Source: Rhizoclosmatium globosum
Lineage: Eukaryota; Chytridiomycota; Chytridiomycetes; Chytridiales; Chytriomycetaceae
Reading direction: 5' to 3'
DNA: 64,000 nt
Assembly (NCBI GenBank): GCA_002104985.1
Contig: MCGO01000198.1
Coordinates: forward strand, 1 to 64,000
Part shown: positions 1-9,431 of the stretch, one piece after another
How positions within the stretch are numbered: position 1 is the stretch's first letter
Layout of the letters: the number at the start of each line of letters is the position of its first letter
Position numbers and translations under genes: made by a program
The notes under the pieces: generated by a model
What the model saw: the letters and a program-made list of their open reading frames with translations, nothing else
The model's database searches: none
Told to the model about the DNA's origin: nothing

Positions 1-4
1 TCCT

Positions 5-75
5 TCAACATTGTGGTTCTGGAGGTGGGTAAACACAGTCTGATGTTGACGATGGAAAATATTTGACGCGCCCGT
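5..75 (-). repeat. Inverted arm of the dispersed repeat
   Basis: The reverse complement of this stretch matches the start of the 275-bp units. The block CACAGTCTGATGTTGA here pairs with TCAACATCAGACTGTG in unit A (from 581), and similarity continues over about 70 bp on both sides (GGGCGCGTC and CACCTCCAG-like blocks). The arm therefore makes a long imperfect inverted repeat with each unit. The second element copy has the same arm at about 38813-38885. Confidence 0.75.
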
Positions 76-289
76 TTGAAGCGATCCAGAACTTTGACGC
101 TGAGGATGGCTGGAGAAACGAGTGAGGCGGATGGTGGTGAGGAGGGAAGCTGTTGATCGGGATCGAAACCTGTTTTTGGGGAAAAGTCTGCCTCAAAGCG
201 CCGGGCGCTCCCGTTTTTTCCTTCACAATGCGCGTTTGTTTACCTGCGCAAAAAAGCGCAAAAAAGGCAGCCAATCAGAATGCGCGTGG

Positions 290-365
290 AGATGGCTGGG
301 AAAGATTTCTTGCTGTTTGGGCAAAAAACAAGAATTGTCAGGTTTTTTCCTTTAAATAGTGGACG
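290..365 (+). promoter_or_regulatory. Putative Pol II promoter in the repeat core
   Basis: The core has an inverted-CCAAT-type block (AGCCAATCAG near 268) followed by CTTTAAATAG at about 350, spaced as in a fungal Pol II promoter, and upstream tandem GCGCAAAAAA blocks. The same elements are kept in copy 2 (about 39077 and 39160). Transcription to the right would run through both hairpin-bearing units. This is inferred from sequence only. Confidence 0.35.
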
Positions 366-507
366 TACCACCCCTCTTCAACTTTCATGAAACTGGCTCC
401 TCTCTCCTCTTCCTCCATTCTCTGGCTCGGCACCGACCCTCGGCTCTTTGCAAGATCTTTTGGCTGACTCTACCGTGACTCAAGCTCGGCTTCGGACTTC
501 TGGTTCT

Positions 508-783
508 CTCCATAGCTACTCGGTTCGGCTTTGGACCATCGGATTCCTTCAAGTGGACGCGTCCAAGACCATCCAGCATCAACATCAGACTGTGGTCCCC
601 GCCTCCAGGATACTGAGTGGATCAATCGCGTAGGATCCCTCAGCTCCGCCTCCAGGGTTCACGTGTCGCACTGAGGTGGTGGGCAACACTCAGTGCAGAC
701 ACGTGAAGAAAGCGGATTTGTGAACTGTTTGGGAGTGGGGTCATCCCACACCATTCTTTCCTCGCCGAGCCCTACCACAACCA
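508..783 (+). repeat. 275-bp repeat unit A
   Basis: The unit begins CTCCATA.CTACTC and ends ACCACAACCA. It matches 893-1168 almost base for base from about 575 onward, and is more diverged in its first 65 bases. It carries two predicted hairpins (660-705 and 735-749). Confidence 0.9.
660..705 (+). other. Conserved hairpin in repeat unit A
   Basis: CACGTGTCGCACTGAG (660-675) pairs with CTCAGTGCAGACACGTG (689-705), a 16-bp stem with one bulged A and a 13-nt loop. The same hairpin occurs at 1045-1090, 39467-39512 and 39749-39792. Substitutions between copies (C to T in the left arm at 39467-39482, A to G in the right arm at 39776-39792) change pairs to G-U without breaking them. The palindrome CACGTG at the base is also an E-box, so a DNA-level role is an alternative to RNA structure. 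Confidence 0.6.
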
Positions 784-892
784 ACTTGGCTTCAACTTCA
801 AAATTGGGATCGCAAAGAACGGTGATTATTGGTATATATTCATCATTTTATATGTCTACCTGGCTACTAATTAACCTTGAACACAGAATCTA

Positions 893-1168
893 CTCCATAC
901 CTACTCAACTCAGCCTCAAACAATCGAATTCTTTCAAGTGGGCGCGTCCAAGACCTTCCCGCATCAACATCAGACTGTGGTCCCCGCCTCCAGGATACTG
1001 AGTGGATCAATCGCGTAGGATCCCTCAGCTCCGCCTCCAGGGTTCACGTGTCGCACTGAGGTGGTGGGCAACACTCAGTGCAGACACGTGAAGAAAGCGG
1101 ATTTGTGAACTGTTTGGGAGTGGGGTCATCCCACACCATTCTTTCCTCGCCGAGCCCTACCACAACCA
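893..1168 (+). repeat. 275-bp repeat unit B
   Basis: Second direct copy of unit A within the same element, separated from it by a 109-bp AT-rich spacer. The 3' two-thirds is identical to unit A over more than 200 bp, which points to recent duplication or gene conversion within the element. Confidence 0.9.
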
Positions 1169-1170
1169 TA

Positions 1171-1738
1171 TGGATTCGTTCTTTCCTCAGAAATTTTAAT
1201 AAACTTTTGTATAACGCCATACAGTTAGTTTTCTTGATTCTGAGACTCACCACCAACCACTTTAGCCAGTCTTATGAATGACACATCATCATTGGAATTC
1301 ACTCACAAAGAGCCGGTTAGTGACCTATGACGCCACCAGCGATGGTGGGTTGAGCCAAATTCAATCAACAGGAAAGCTGGGTGTGCAGCAGAGGCTGGGC
1401 CTGGTCGGGCGCATTGTTGGTGTAGGTGTCAGACTTGATGAGGGCAAAATCCAACAAGATCTTAATAATTTATTCTTCCAATTTCTTCTGTTCAAACTAC
1501 ATCTCCAAACGCCTTAGTACCTCTTTGTTGGGGATACAGGCACCTTTCGATTCTTACTTTCGGCAATTCCAAAGAATGGCTTCTTTTTTCTCGGGGTTTG
1601 TGGCTGAGCAGATTTTTTCGAGGCGCTTTCTTCGTCGGAATCAATTGCGATTCTCTTTGATGGTGTTCTACACACCCTCTGAAACGCGCTCGTCAAACCT
1701 ATGTATTGGACTGAGTTAGATGGAAGCGACAATTCAAA
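1171..1738. other. Intergenic, nothing recognised
   Basis: Spacer between the dispersed repeat and the 3' end of the 18-residue-repeat gene. Short frames on either strand have no recognisable composition or motif. Confidence 0.5.
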
Positions 1739-2959
1739 TCACTTACCCGAATCGTTCTCGTTCTTGAAGTTCGAAATGACATGGAGAGTCATGTTGTCCA
1801 ATTTCATGCTCTCAAGTTGAGGATTCCAAAACTCCGACAAGCGAAAGTTCTCCAGCGACTGATAGATAAAAGCTTCGGTATTTAAATGCTGTCTGAATTG
1901 AACAATGGTGGACCTAACAAAGATGATGAGTTTCATAGTTGCAAGGAGTTCGTAATCATACCTCTTGAACTCAACAACACCAATGGTAATCTCCATCAAT
2001 TCAACTTTGGACAAATATTTGCAAATAGCGTAGCATAGCTGGCCCATGGTGACACTGGCGTTATAAACGGTTTTCTTGATGCTTGATCCGTACCGAAATT
2101 CAATGCCGTATTCAATTCCGTATGCTCCAGAGCTAAAAGGAGAGGGATTTTCTTTCGCCATTTGAATGAAGTAATCGAGCTGAGAGCCAGTAGGGACACT
2201 CTGTTTCTGCGTTTGTAAAGCTGTGTTGCTGACAAAAGCCTGACAGATGGAAAGCTTCGTTGCTTCAACAGTATCAAAAAGCTTGGCAGTGCCAATAACC
2301 GTCGATGACATAGCTTGTTTAAGAGATTCACGTGGTTCACTAGCTTCTCTTGATAATTCCATCAATGTTGACTGAACTTTTGCTGCTGTCACTACCACTA
2401 CTTCAACTTCATCTCCAGTTTCAATAAGCTCGACCGGCGCTGCTGCAAATACTTCTTCGACTTCGTCTCCAGTTTGAATAAGCTCGACCGGCGCTGTTGC
2501 ACATATTTCTTCGACTCCGTGTCCAGTTTGAATCAGCTCGACCGGCGCTGCTGCAAATACTTCTTCGACTTCTTCTCCAGTTTCAATAAGCTCGACCGAG
2601 GCTGCTGCTGCAAATACTTCTTCCACTTCGACGCCAGTTTCAATAACTTTGGCCGTTGTTGCCACCCCAACAAATTCTTCTCCGACATTCAAGCAAGGTC
2701 CAGGATTGGTAACTTCGAAAGTTGCAGCGTCAATGAGGCTTATGGGAGGTAGTTGATTCAGGGGCATTGTGGTTGGTTCAGGGAAAGTTTTTATTGGTGG
2801 TTGACAGCTTGTTGGTTTCAAAGTACCACCCCACAAACAAAATTTTTGGTATCCATCATCCAACGGCCCTAACATCCTTGCACATGCTACGCTCAAAAAG
2901 AATACTACAATACGGAAAATAAACTTTAATTGTTGCTGATACCATTGATGGAAAATCAT
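1739..2959 (-). CDS. Secreted-type protein with five 18-residue repeats, unknown function
   Basis: About 406 residues if translation starts at the ATG at 2959. That start is chosen because it is followed by a basic, then strongly hydrophobic segment ending in a small-residue site (about residues 1-30), which resembles a signal peptide. The frame is open further upstream to 3118, so an N-terminal exon is possible. Residues about 90-190 hold five tandem repeats of the type VELIETGEEVEEVFAAAP, encoded by 54-57 bp DNA repeats. The C-terminal 200 residues are of mixed composition and end with a block NFRLSEFWNP that recurs in the remnant at 38110-38160. No known domain is recognised. The acidic, Thr/Glu-rich repeats could be a cell-surface or coiled spacer; that is inference. 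Confidence 0.6.
   Translation of the reverse strand: MIFHQWYQQQLKFIFRIVVFFLSVACARMLGPLDDGYQKFCLWGGTLKPTSCQPPIKTFPEPTTMPLNQLPPISLIDAATFEVTNPGPCLNVGEEFVGVATTAKVIETGVEVEEVFAAAASVELIETGEEVEEVFAAAPVELIQTGHGVEEICATAPVELIQTGDEVEEVFAAAPVELIETGDEVEVVVVTAAKVQSTLMELSREASEPRESLKQAMSSTVIGTAKLFDTVEATKLSICQAFVSNTALQTQKQSVPTGSQLDYFIQMAKENPSPFSSGAYGIEYGIEFRYGSSIKKTVYNASVTMGQLCYAICKYLSKVELMEITIGVVEFKRYDYELLATMKLIIFVRSTIVQFRQHLNTEAFIYQSLENFRLSEFWNPQLESMKLDNMTLHVISNFKNENDSGK
2395..2660 (-). repeat. Tandem 54-bp coding repeat
   Basis: Five units with 54-bp period (57 bp in the last), recognisable by the recurring AAGCTCGACCGG and CTGCTGCAAATACTTCTTC-type blocks. The units are in frame in the gene on the minus strand. 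Period-preserving differences show selection for the protein repeat. Confidence 0.85.
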
Positions 2960-5214
2960 TGACAGCATTGACAGACTCCCTAAATCCCAATTCTCATATA
3001 CGGCAGATCGAATGGAGAAGATCGCCAAAGTGATTAACGGTCTGAACGATGCAATAGGGCAGCTGACCCAACTTGTGAAACATTCAACCCAAAAACATTG
3101 GAACTGAACGACGCACATTCAGCCTCTTGTGTAAAAAGGTGTCAAAGCGACTGATTTTTCGATGTTGATACCAAGTCCATGTTCATGCGCAGGAACAAGG
3201 AAACGACGAAGCCGATTGACTTTACCTCCAACTGAAGAATAGTTTCTACAATAGTGCATATGCAGGCCCTTATCCTAATGAAGCAGATAATAATATCTAT
3301 GTAAGGAGAGGGGAGAAGAGGAGGAGAAATCGATGAAGGGGAGGGAATCTTGAAAACGAACATGAGTTTCGGAAAAGGGAGGAGAAAAAAATTTTTAGTA
3401 GCGATTCTCAAAAAACAACAAAAGATAAAGACGAAAGAGTCGTAGTTTACCTCGGCATCTTGCATGTATCCTTTGATGTACATTGTTGGATTGAGGTTGA
3501 ATACGTGGGGGTTGTAGCCAACGTAAAGCAAAGAGATATTAGCCTCATTCTGAAGGAGAAGGCAAGGAACGGACTGGGACAGATGCTGGGGAAGCCACAG
3601 TGGTATTCTCGATTTTCCATTTTCCATTTTCAACATTTGTGACACCACTTGTCAAAAGCCTGCCCCGCTAATGATTGACGTCGACGACGTCGTTGGCCAA
3701 CCATGGCCTCTGAAGCTCCAAGAGTGTTTGTGACAACCAAAGCAGTGAACTGAAACGACGCTGGAAGCTTCAGTTGATACTCTCCAACCCAACTCTGCCT
3801 CCACCGAAAACTTCAGTCCATATCTCCAATAACCCGGTTCAGATGTGGCAGCGCTGCAGCTCCAACAAATCATGTAATCTGCGTACGATTTGTAAACGAT
3901 TCATGGGAGGCAGAATGGCTCAAAATGGGTTGGTGTTGAGGCGGGTCATTGTTCACTCAAAACAATCGTGACGAGTCAGTCCAAAGAGTCGACTTCGCAG
4001 AGAAGCTTTCGTTCAATTCGAAGGAAAACCGAGTGTAGGGCTTAGAAAGGCAAGATATTGAGGGTACGAAGAGGTTGAGACCACAAGATAGGCAGCAGCT
4101 CTTCATCCATATCGTCTCTTGATTCCTTATGCTGGAAACATGAACTCCTCATGACGTATATATCCTATCAAGTAGAATACCGCGGCGTAGTTATGAGTGG
4201 TGTCCTCGTATCCGTTCGACTGTCCTGCTGGCTGTGTTGATTTGCTCACCAACCGAACTCGATCTGAAGACACAGACAATACTGACGTCATCTTCAACGT
4301 CAATTAATGGAGCCGACGAGGAGTAAACCTATTTACGCACTATATCTGCCTTGTAGTAGCTCTGTCACCACCAGTCACCCAATCTTCAAAGGATAAGCGC
4401 GACTGTCAATGAGTGTCAATACATCCAAGTTATAGATGTTCCGAATGCAGTTGGAGAGAATGACAGCAGTTGTTGCGGAAAACGTGCTCGAATGAATGTC
4501 GCTCGAAACAATCCAACTGGGACTAAGACACGAAATAACGACGATATAAAGTTCCGAATGTGTAATCTGAGAGGCTCTGTGCTCTAGAATGACGTGTCTT
4601 GGAGTTGGAGTGAGAAGTAACTGATTCAGTTTGAACGGCACTTCAGAGACAGAGTTCCGTCAGCATTGTGCGAATTCGCGGCGTTGGGTCAGAGGTGAAT
4701 GGGAATTTGAATCCAGTGGTACGGCTGTTGAATATAAGCGAAGGTGATTGGATTTGGCTGAACTCACCCATCGGCGGTCGCGTCATCTGTCTCTACCTGA
4801 TTCCTCGCGAGTGAGTGAGTGAATGCAGATTAAGATGTGTCGCTGTAGAGACTGTTTGGGATGGGTTGGTGGATGTTTGAAGCGGTCGACGAAGTTTGGT
4901 GAGTTGTCCTTCCTTTTCTTCCTTCATCAGATTCCGTTTTGAAAGAAACAGCACTTCACTCTTTATTCGAATAAAGCGATATTGATAAAGAAATATAAGT
5001 TTGAAGTTGTGGGAGTTGGAGGAAAGGATTGGGATGTAACCAAAATACACTTTAACATCAGAATGCTATCGTTACAAATACTAAACGAAGGTGTAATGTA
5101 TCGCAAGAGAGCCCCTTCAAAGGTCCTTAATTAACAGGGGTTCCAAAACCCGATTGAACATTTTCTCCAAGGAATCCAACCAACCAACCAACCACCACCA
5201 AACACAGCAACCAA
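2960..5214. other. Poorly resolved region with possible spliced exons
   Basis: No gene can be assigned with confidence. On the minus strand 3451-3636 opens with ATG, runs 62 codons of plausible composition, and ends exactly at a good donor (GAG|GTAAAC). A 49-nt stretch at 3226-3274 has an acceptor (TTAG) and a donor (GAG|GTAAAG). These could be upstream exons of the gene ending at 1739 or a separate short gene. On the minus strand 4375-4600 is also protein-like, without recognisable motif. The rest looks non-coding. Confidence 0.3.
5172..5214 (+). promoter_or_regulatory. CCAA-repeat leader before the start codon
   Basis: A run of CCAA repeats followed by CCACCACC lies directly upstream of the ATG at 5215. 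A similar run is found upstream of CRM1 (53056-53090). It is probably 5' untranslated leader, low in secondary structure. Confidence 0.35.
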
Positions 5215-5874
5215 ATGGAAGCAGACTTTGAACGCAGCGCATCAACCGAGTCCGTCGTCCGAAGTCGCCGCCTCGAACGCCGTCTTTCGCAGTGGACGCT
5301 CAATGTCGCCGTGTCCGAATCAGACGCCAAATCGCCGATTCAAACGCCGATTCAAAGTCGGCGGCGCGCGTCGTCGCAGCCGCCGCCGTCCAATCAGATC
5401 TTGATTACTAATCAGTCGTTGCACGCGCCGCCCGTGCCGCTGCTTCCGCCAGAACTGACTGGCCAAACTCCGCCAATCCTTCAGAGGCAACAGCAAAGCA
5501 CTGTCGTGCATTTGAGTATTCATAACCATCAGCAACTGCCAACAGAACGCTCTACTTCAAAGCTACACTGGCTGAATTCACTGTCGCGTACTTCTAGAAC
5601 CCGGTCGGAGCAGTGCTGTAGTTACCAAGCCACTGAGGAAAGCCTTGATTCAACGTCTTCAGATGAATACAGATCTATCAGAAATCGCTTTCGTGTCTCA
5701 AAGGAATCTAGCTCTTATGATGGACTGGCGTCTCTGTCAAGAAAGAGGAGTCAGTTTCGATCTCTGCCAAGTCCACCTCCTAGTCCGCACAAGCCGTGGT
5801 CTTCCTTCAACTGGTTTTGGAAAGCAGATAACTTTGGAACACAGTCGTGCAACAAGAAGAAATTATTCAAATAA
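5215..5874 (+). CDS. Ser/Arg-rich hypothetical protein
   Basis: 219 residues in one exon, with a good start context (CCAAATGG). The sequence is rich in Ser, Arg, Gln and Pro and looks mostly disordered. It starts with an acidic/basic helix (about residues 1-35), has a Pro-rich centre (50-90) and a C-terminal Pro/Ser stretch (PSPPPSPHKPW) before an aromatic segment SSFNWFWK. Several RxxS sites suggest regulation by basophilic kinases. No known domain is recognised. It ends only about 40 bp before the stop codon of the convergent LtrA-like gene. Confidence 0.6.
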   Translation: MEADFERSASTESVVRSRRLERRLSQWTLNVAVSESDAKSPIQTPIQSRRRASSQPPPSNQILITNQSLHAPPVPLLPPELTGQTPPILQRQQQSTVVHLSIHNHQQLPTERSTSKLHWLNSLSRTSRTRSEQCCSYQATEESLDSTSSDEYRSIRNRFRVSKESSSYDGLASLSRKRSQFRSLPSPPPSPHKPWSSFNWFWKADNFGTQSCNKKKLFK

Positions 5875-5913
5875 ACTTTTACTTCAGTCATTCTAATATG
5901 AAGTCGGTCTTTG

Positions 5914-7334
5914 TCAAGAAGATGTAACCATGTGCATAGGTTCCACAGAATCCTCCTCCGATTCCTTACCAATATAGTCCTCGAATAACTTTCCTCCCTC
6001 AATCATTGTAAAAATTAAAAGTATGATTAGAGGTGCACACATAACCAGCAACGCATCTCCAACGCTCATAACGCGACTTCCAAACGCAGCAATCAGTAAG
6101 GTTGTCAAAGAGACAACTCCTTTTACTGCCAAGTGTCGTGAAATGAGTCCAACCAAGATCGTGTTCATCAAATTTTGATTCATGAGGTATATGGACATCC
6201 CAATTGCAGTACAAATTAAAGCTTGAAATTCAAGCAGCGAGAGTGAGGGCCAGTTGACTCAGATGCCCGGGTTGTTTCGGTTGAATCTGTCGAGTGAGAA
6301 GTCTCTGTATGGAGTCCAGTGATCTCCGCCGCCATTCCAAGAGCAGAAGATACAAGAATCAAAGCGCCATGGGAAAAAAAGTGCAGATATCCAAATATCC
6401 ATGACGCTTTTGGGTTGTGATGCAACAACGCACCATAAGGTACGAGAAAATACATCCACCAAAGAACAAACAGAATAATGAGTCCAGCAAGGCCAACTTT
6501 GATAGACTCCATATTCAAAGAGCCACCGTTCAGTGCCAGTTTCGTTGCATTTGAGATGGACAAAATTCCTTCCCCGAAAATAATAACAGTCAAGCCTGCG
6601 TATCGATCGGAAATGTGGTGAGGATGGAACGGTGCCTCATGGTTGTTTCCAGCGCCCCCTTTCAAGTGACCCAACAACTACAGCCGAAGCCACCGCCCAT
6701 CCCATTCCACTTGGAAGATAGAGTCTTCCAACCCACATGCACTGCAACAAAAAAGTGAATCCTGCCAATTTCATGTTCAGAATTCGACGAGGTGGATCTT
6801 GGTATGCTGCACGCAACAAGAAGAACCCAATATAGAACACTCTCGCAATAATAAACCCAATAACAGTCTCGGAATAATCTTGTCCAGTAAAGACGCCAGT
6901 CATTCCATTTACAATCACCAGCACTCCAGCCATTTGACCTAGAGTTCCAATCCGAAACAAAGCATCATCTGTATGGAATCCTGAACAGAACCAGACGTAA
7001 GGTAACCAGGAAAGCCAGAGTGCCAAGACTCCAACCAAGAATGAGAACGACAGGTTCCCAACTTCGTCTCCACGGACTAAACTTGCTGCAAAGTTTGATG
7101 AAATGTTCGAAACGCCGACGACAATGGTCAAATCGAAGAGAAGCTCGATCGCTGTGGTGTTCCTGTCTGCTTCTATTCAGACTCTAAATTGGAGGTCACT
7201 CAAAACTCACTCTCTTCATGGCGGTCCCTAGCAACCATCGGCGAATGGATAGCTGGATAATCAAACTTGACTTTCCTTGGTGGAGCCGTCGTAGACGCTG
7301 ATGCATCAGACTGTTTAGTACGTTGACGGAGCAT
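5914..7334 (-). CDS. LtrA-family (low temperature requirement A-like) membrane protein
   Basis: The first exon (7211-7334, start ATG 7334) gives a polar N-terminus. It is joined over a 59-nt intron (7152-7210) to a segment with the LtrA hallmark FDL(T/V)..VGVSN at about residue 48. Multiple hydrophobic helices follow, with HHISDRYAG..VIIFGEG, which corresponds to the family's HH..ER.GL..I..LGE motif. The C-terminus (5914-6250) adds three more membrane segments. The frame breaks twice: near the C5 run 6655-6659 and near 6250-6262. The second break restores the first frame, as expected from two compensating indels rather than introns (no usable GT..AG pair is evident). LtrA proteins are polytopic proteins of uncertain function, first linked to low-temperature growth in Listeria. 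Confidence 0.75.
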
Positions 7335-7409
7335 TTTTAGTAGCACTTTCTTCAGTCGATTTGAAATCGACCTTCAACGCATCCATAATTTATTCTATTG
7401 TTCAAGTTG

Positions 7410-9379
7410 CTATTTAAGATTTTTCCAAAATGATTTCCACTGCTCTTCGTTCGTAGCATTCCACCTACAGCATCCGTTGACTTGCATACCCAACAAACCA
7501 AGAAAAACCCATGGCTCTTCCACTTTCGCCACTTCCCCATTTATCTCCAAAACTTGTAGTCCAATTACAATTTCATCCAACTGTTTATCCTCATTGCTAA
7601 TGGTACCACCATTACCAAGCTGGTTCTCAACTTCCTCCATCTCATCCAGCATACCTTGAATGCACTGACAAATAGGTCGAATATGACCACTCATCAATTT
7701 ACTTCCCGCCCCAACACGACCCCGTTCATTTTCTGCCAACCCCTTCAAAGTCTTAACAAGTCCAAAACTTCACTTCGTATCCTTTTTCGATCTTCCAAAC
7801 TCATTCGCAGCGTATTATCAGTCCCCCTTCTTGCTTCCACCAAAACGCCTGAGTCCGACAAGTTACAAACCATAGCACAACAGCACTTTCAAAAAGCGCA
7901 AAGTACGTGAAATGATTCTCCAAAAAGAATGTACTCTTCAGTTTCGCGTCGCCGCTCGTCAAGACCCATGAATTTAATGCTGTTACAGTTCGAGCAGACC
8001 TTACGCAAGTTTCCAAGATGGTTAACAGAACCAGGATCACCAAAGTAGGACTTGCAATATCAAGGAAAGCTGTGAGGTACAATGTTGGCCGAAGCAAAAT
8101 GCTCATTATGCTGTTGTATAACATGGTTGTCATGAGAATATCCAATACAGATACACCATGAAACATAACGGTGCCCTTCGATTGAAGGAAATTGGCAAGG
8201 GTATCATTTGTGGACGACAGGAGAAGATATCCGGGAATCTTAAGTTCCGCTCCTTTCAATCGCGTCAATAAAAGCTTTGTAACTGGTGACATTAGAATAT
8301 CGCTCGCAGATGTGGGTACAATTCGGTGATGTACGGTTGAATCGTATGCAATATCTAGAAGTGAGCAAAGATACGAGACAGTCGCGACAGGACGATTTGG
8401 GTCATATGCGCCATAATTTAAATAAGTTGAGGGATCTAACTTGTGGGTTGGTAATTGTCGGGCAAATTTCATCGATCCATGCATTTTGGGCATCGGGTTG
8501 TGTACCACGATTTGTGCTCCTGCAATCTGTTTAGACGACATCCTCAGGCCTAACGAGCACTTACGTTTGAATATGAAGTAGATTACCCAATACACGATTC
8601 GCCGTTCCTCCTTTGCTTCTTCGCTTAGGTTCAGCCAATGACACTCGTCTGGATCTACATCGATTCGCAGCCTTAGCATCATTACAAGAGCCTTTTGTAA
8701 GAACGGCAGAGCAATGAACATGTCATTGAAAGCGAACGGGGTAAACGCAGCCAAAGCGATGAGGGCCTGGACCATCTGGACAGTTGGTGCAGCCTCATAC
8801 CTCGAAAGAGCCTTCTTTGCCCTTTCAAAATACATCATCCACAAGTGTTCAGGTACAGTACTGCGTTGGGTCCAAGCAGCTCGAGCGCAAATCGCCAGGC
8901 GTAATGCTGGGTGGGTGTGAAAGAAGTTCTGCAAGAACCGGACTCCATCAACGACAGCAAGCAACTGCGGCCCATCACCGGCTAGCAAGTAGGTGTAAAC
9001 AAGGGAATAGTCCGCCATTGTCGGCATCAAGTCCGGATCTTCAAGGCCCATTGGAGGTGCCAGAACAATGAGCGATTCAGGCGAACTGCTGTCAGTTGAA
9101 CTCGTGGTCCCGCTGCCGGTCCCAGCGCTCGTCTTAAGCTTATTGCTAACAGGATCGGCGTACCAGCAGCAGTCGTAACCCCCATCCACACATCGGGAAC
9201 ATGAGGGTTTCTCCAGACCACACTTCTTGTGCAACGTATGGCACCTGTCTTGAGTCAGCAATTTCTTTTCAACTTAGCAAGAAACTGTACCGTTGGCAAC
9301 TGATGATCTTCCTTGTTCGCGTGATCTTCCTGGGAGCTGGCACTAACATCGAAGGTTTTTTGAACAAAGTTTCCGCCAT
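7410..9379 (-). CDS. Zn2Cys6 transcription factor with fungal-specific TF domain
   Basis: Exon 1 (9291-9379) is basic and ends in ISCQR. A 46-nt intron (9245-9290) joins it to the rest and completes the binuclear zinc cluster: Cys spacing 2-6-6-2-6, containing HTLHKK and KPSCSRC. An in-frame 45-nt intron (8520-8564) has a GTAAGT donor and a CTAAAC branch site. Residues about 90-500 show the all-helical fungal_trans pattern (AAWTQRS, YFERAKKAL, YWVIYFIFKR). The C-terminus reads on to 7410 after a 44-nt intron or a one-base break in a G5 run near 7812 and another break near 7755. It is a DNA-binding regulator of the Gal4 class; target genes are unknown. The divergent and neighbouring genes give no clear pathway. 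Confidence 0.8.
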
Positions 9380-9431
9380 ATTGGTTTGTAAGAAAAATCG
9401 TGGGCGACTTCAGTCAAACAATTCTTCTACA

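Larger units (their letters stand above)
1..1168 (+). repeat. Dispersed repeat, copy 1
   Basis: This stretch is closely similar, in the same orientation, to 38809-39870. It probably continues left of the window because the match already starts at base 1. From left to right it holds an inverted arm (about 5-75), a core with a CCAAT box and a TATA-like box, and two direct units of about 275 bp (508-783 and 893-1168). Open reading frames inside it differ between the copies and look incidental, so I read it as non-coding. It could be a non-autonomous mobile element or a family of structured RNA genes; the sequence alone does not decide. No target-site duplication can be tested on the left because of the window edge. 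Confidence 0.85.

Noticed and set aside
6637..6680. A very short intron to explain the LtrA frame change
   Set aside because: The only nearby GT..AG pair gives 23 nt and the wrong phase; a 55-nt alternative would remove a membrane segment that fits the family.
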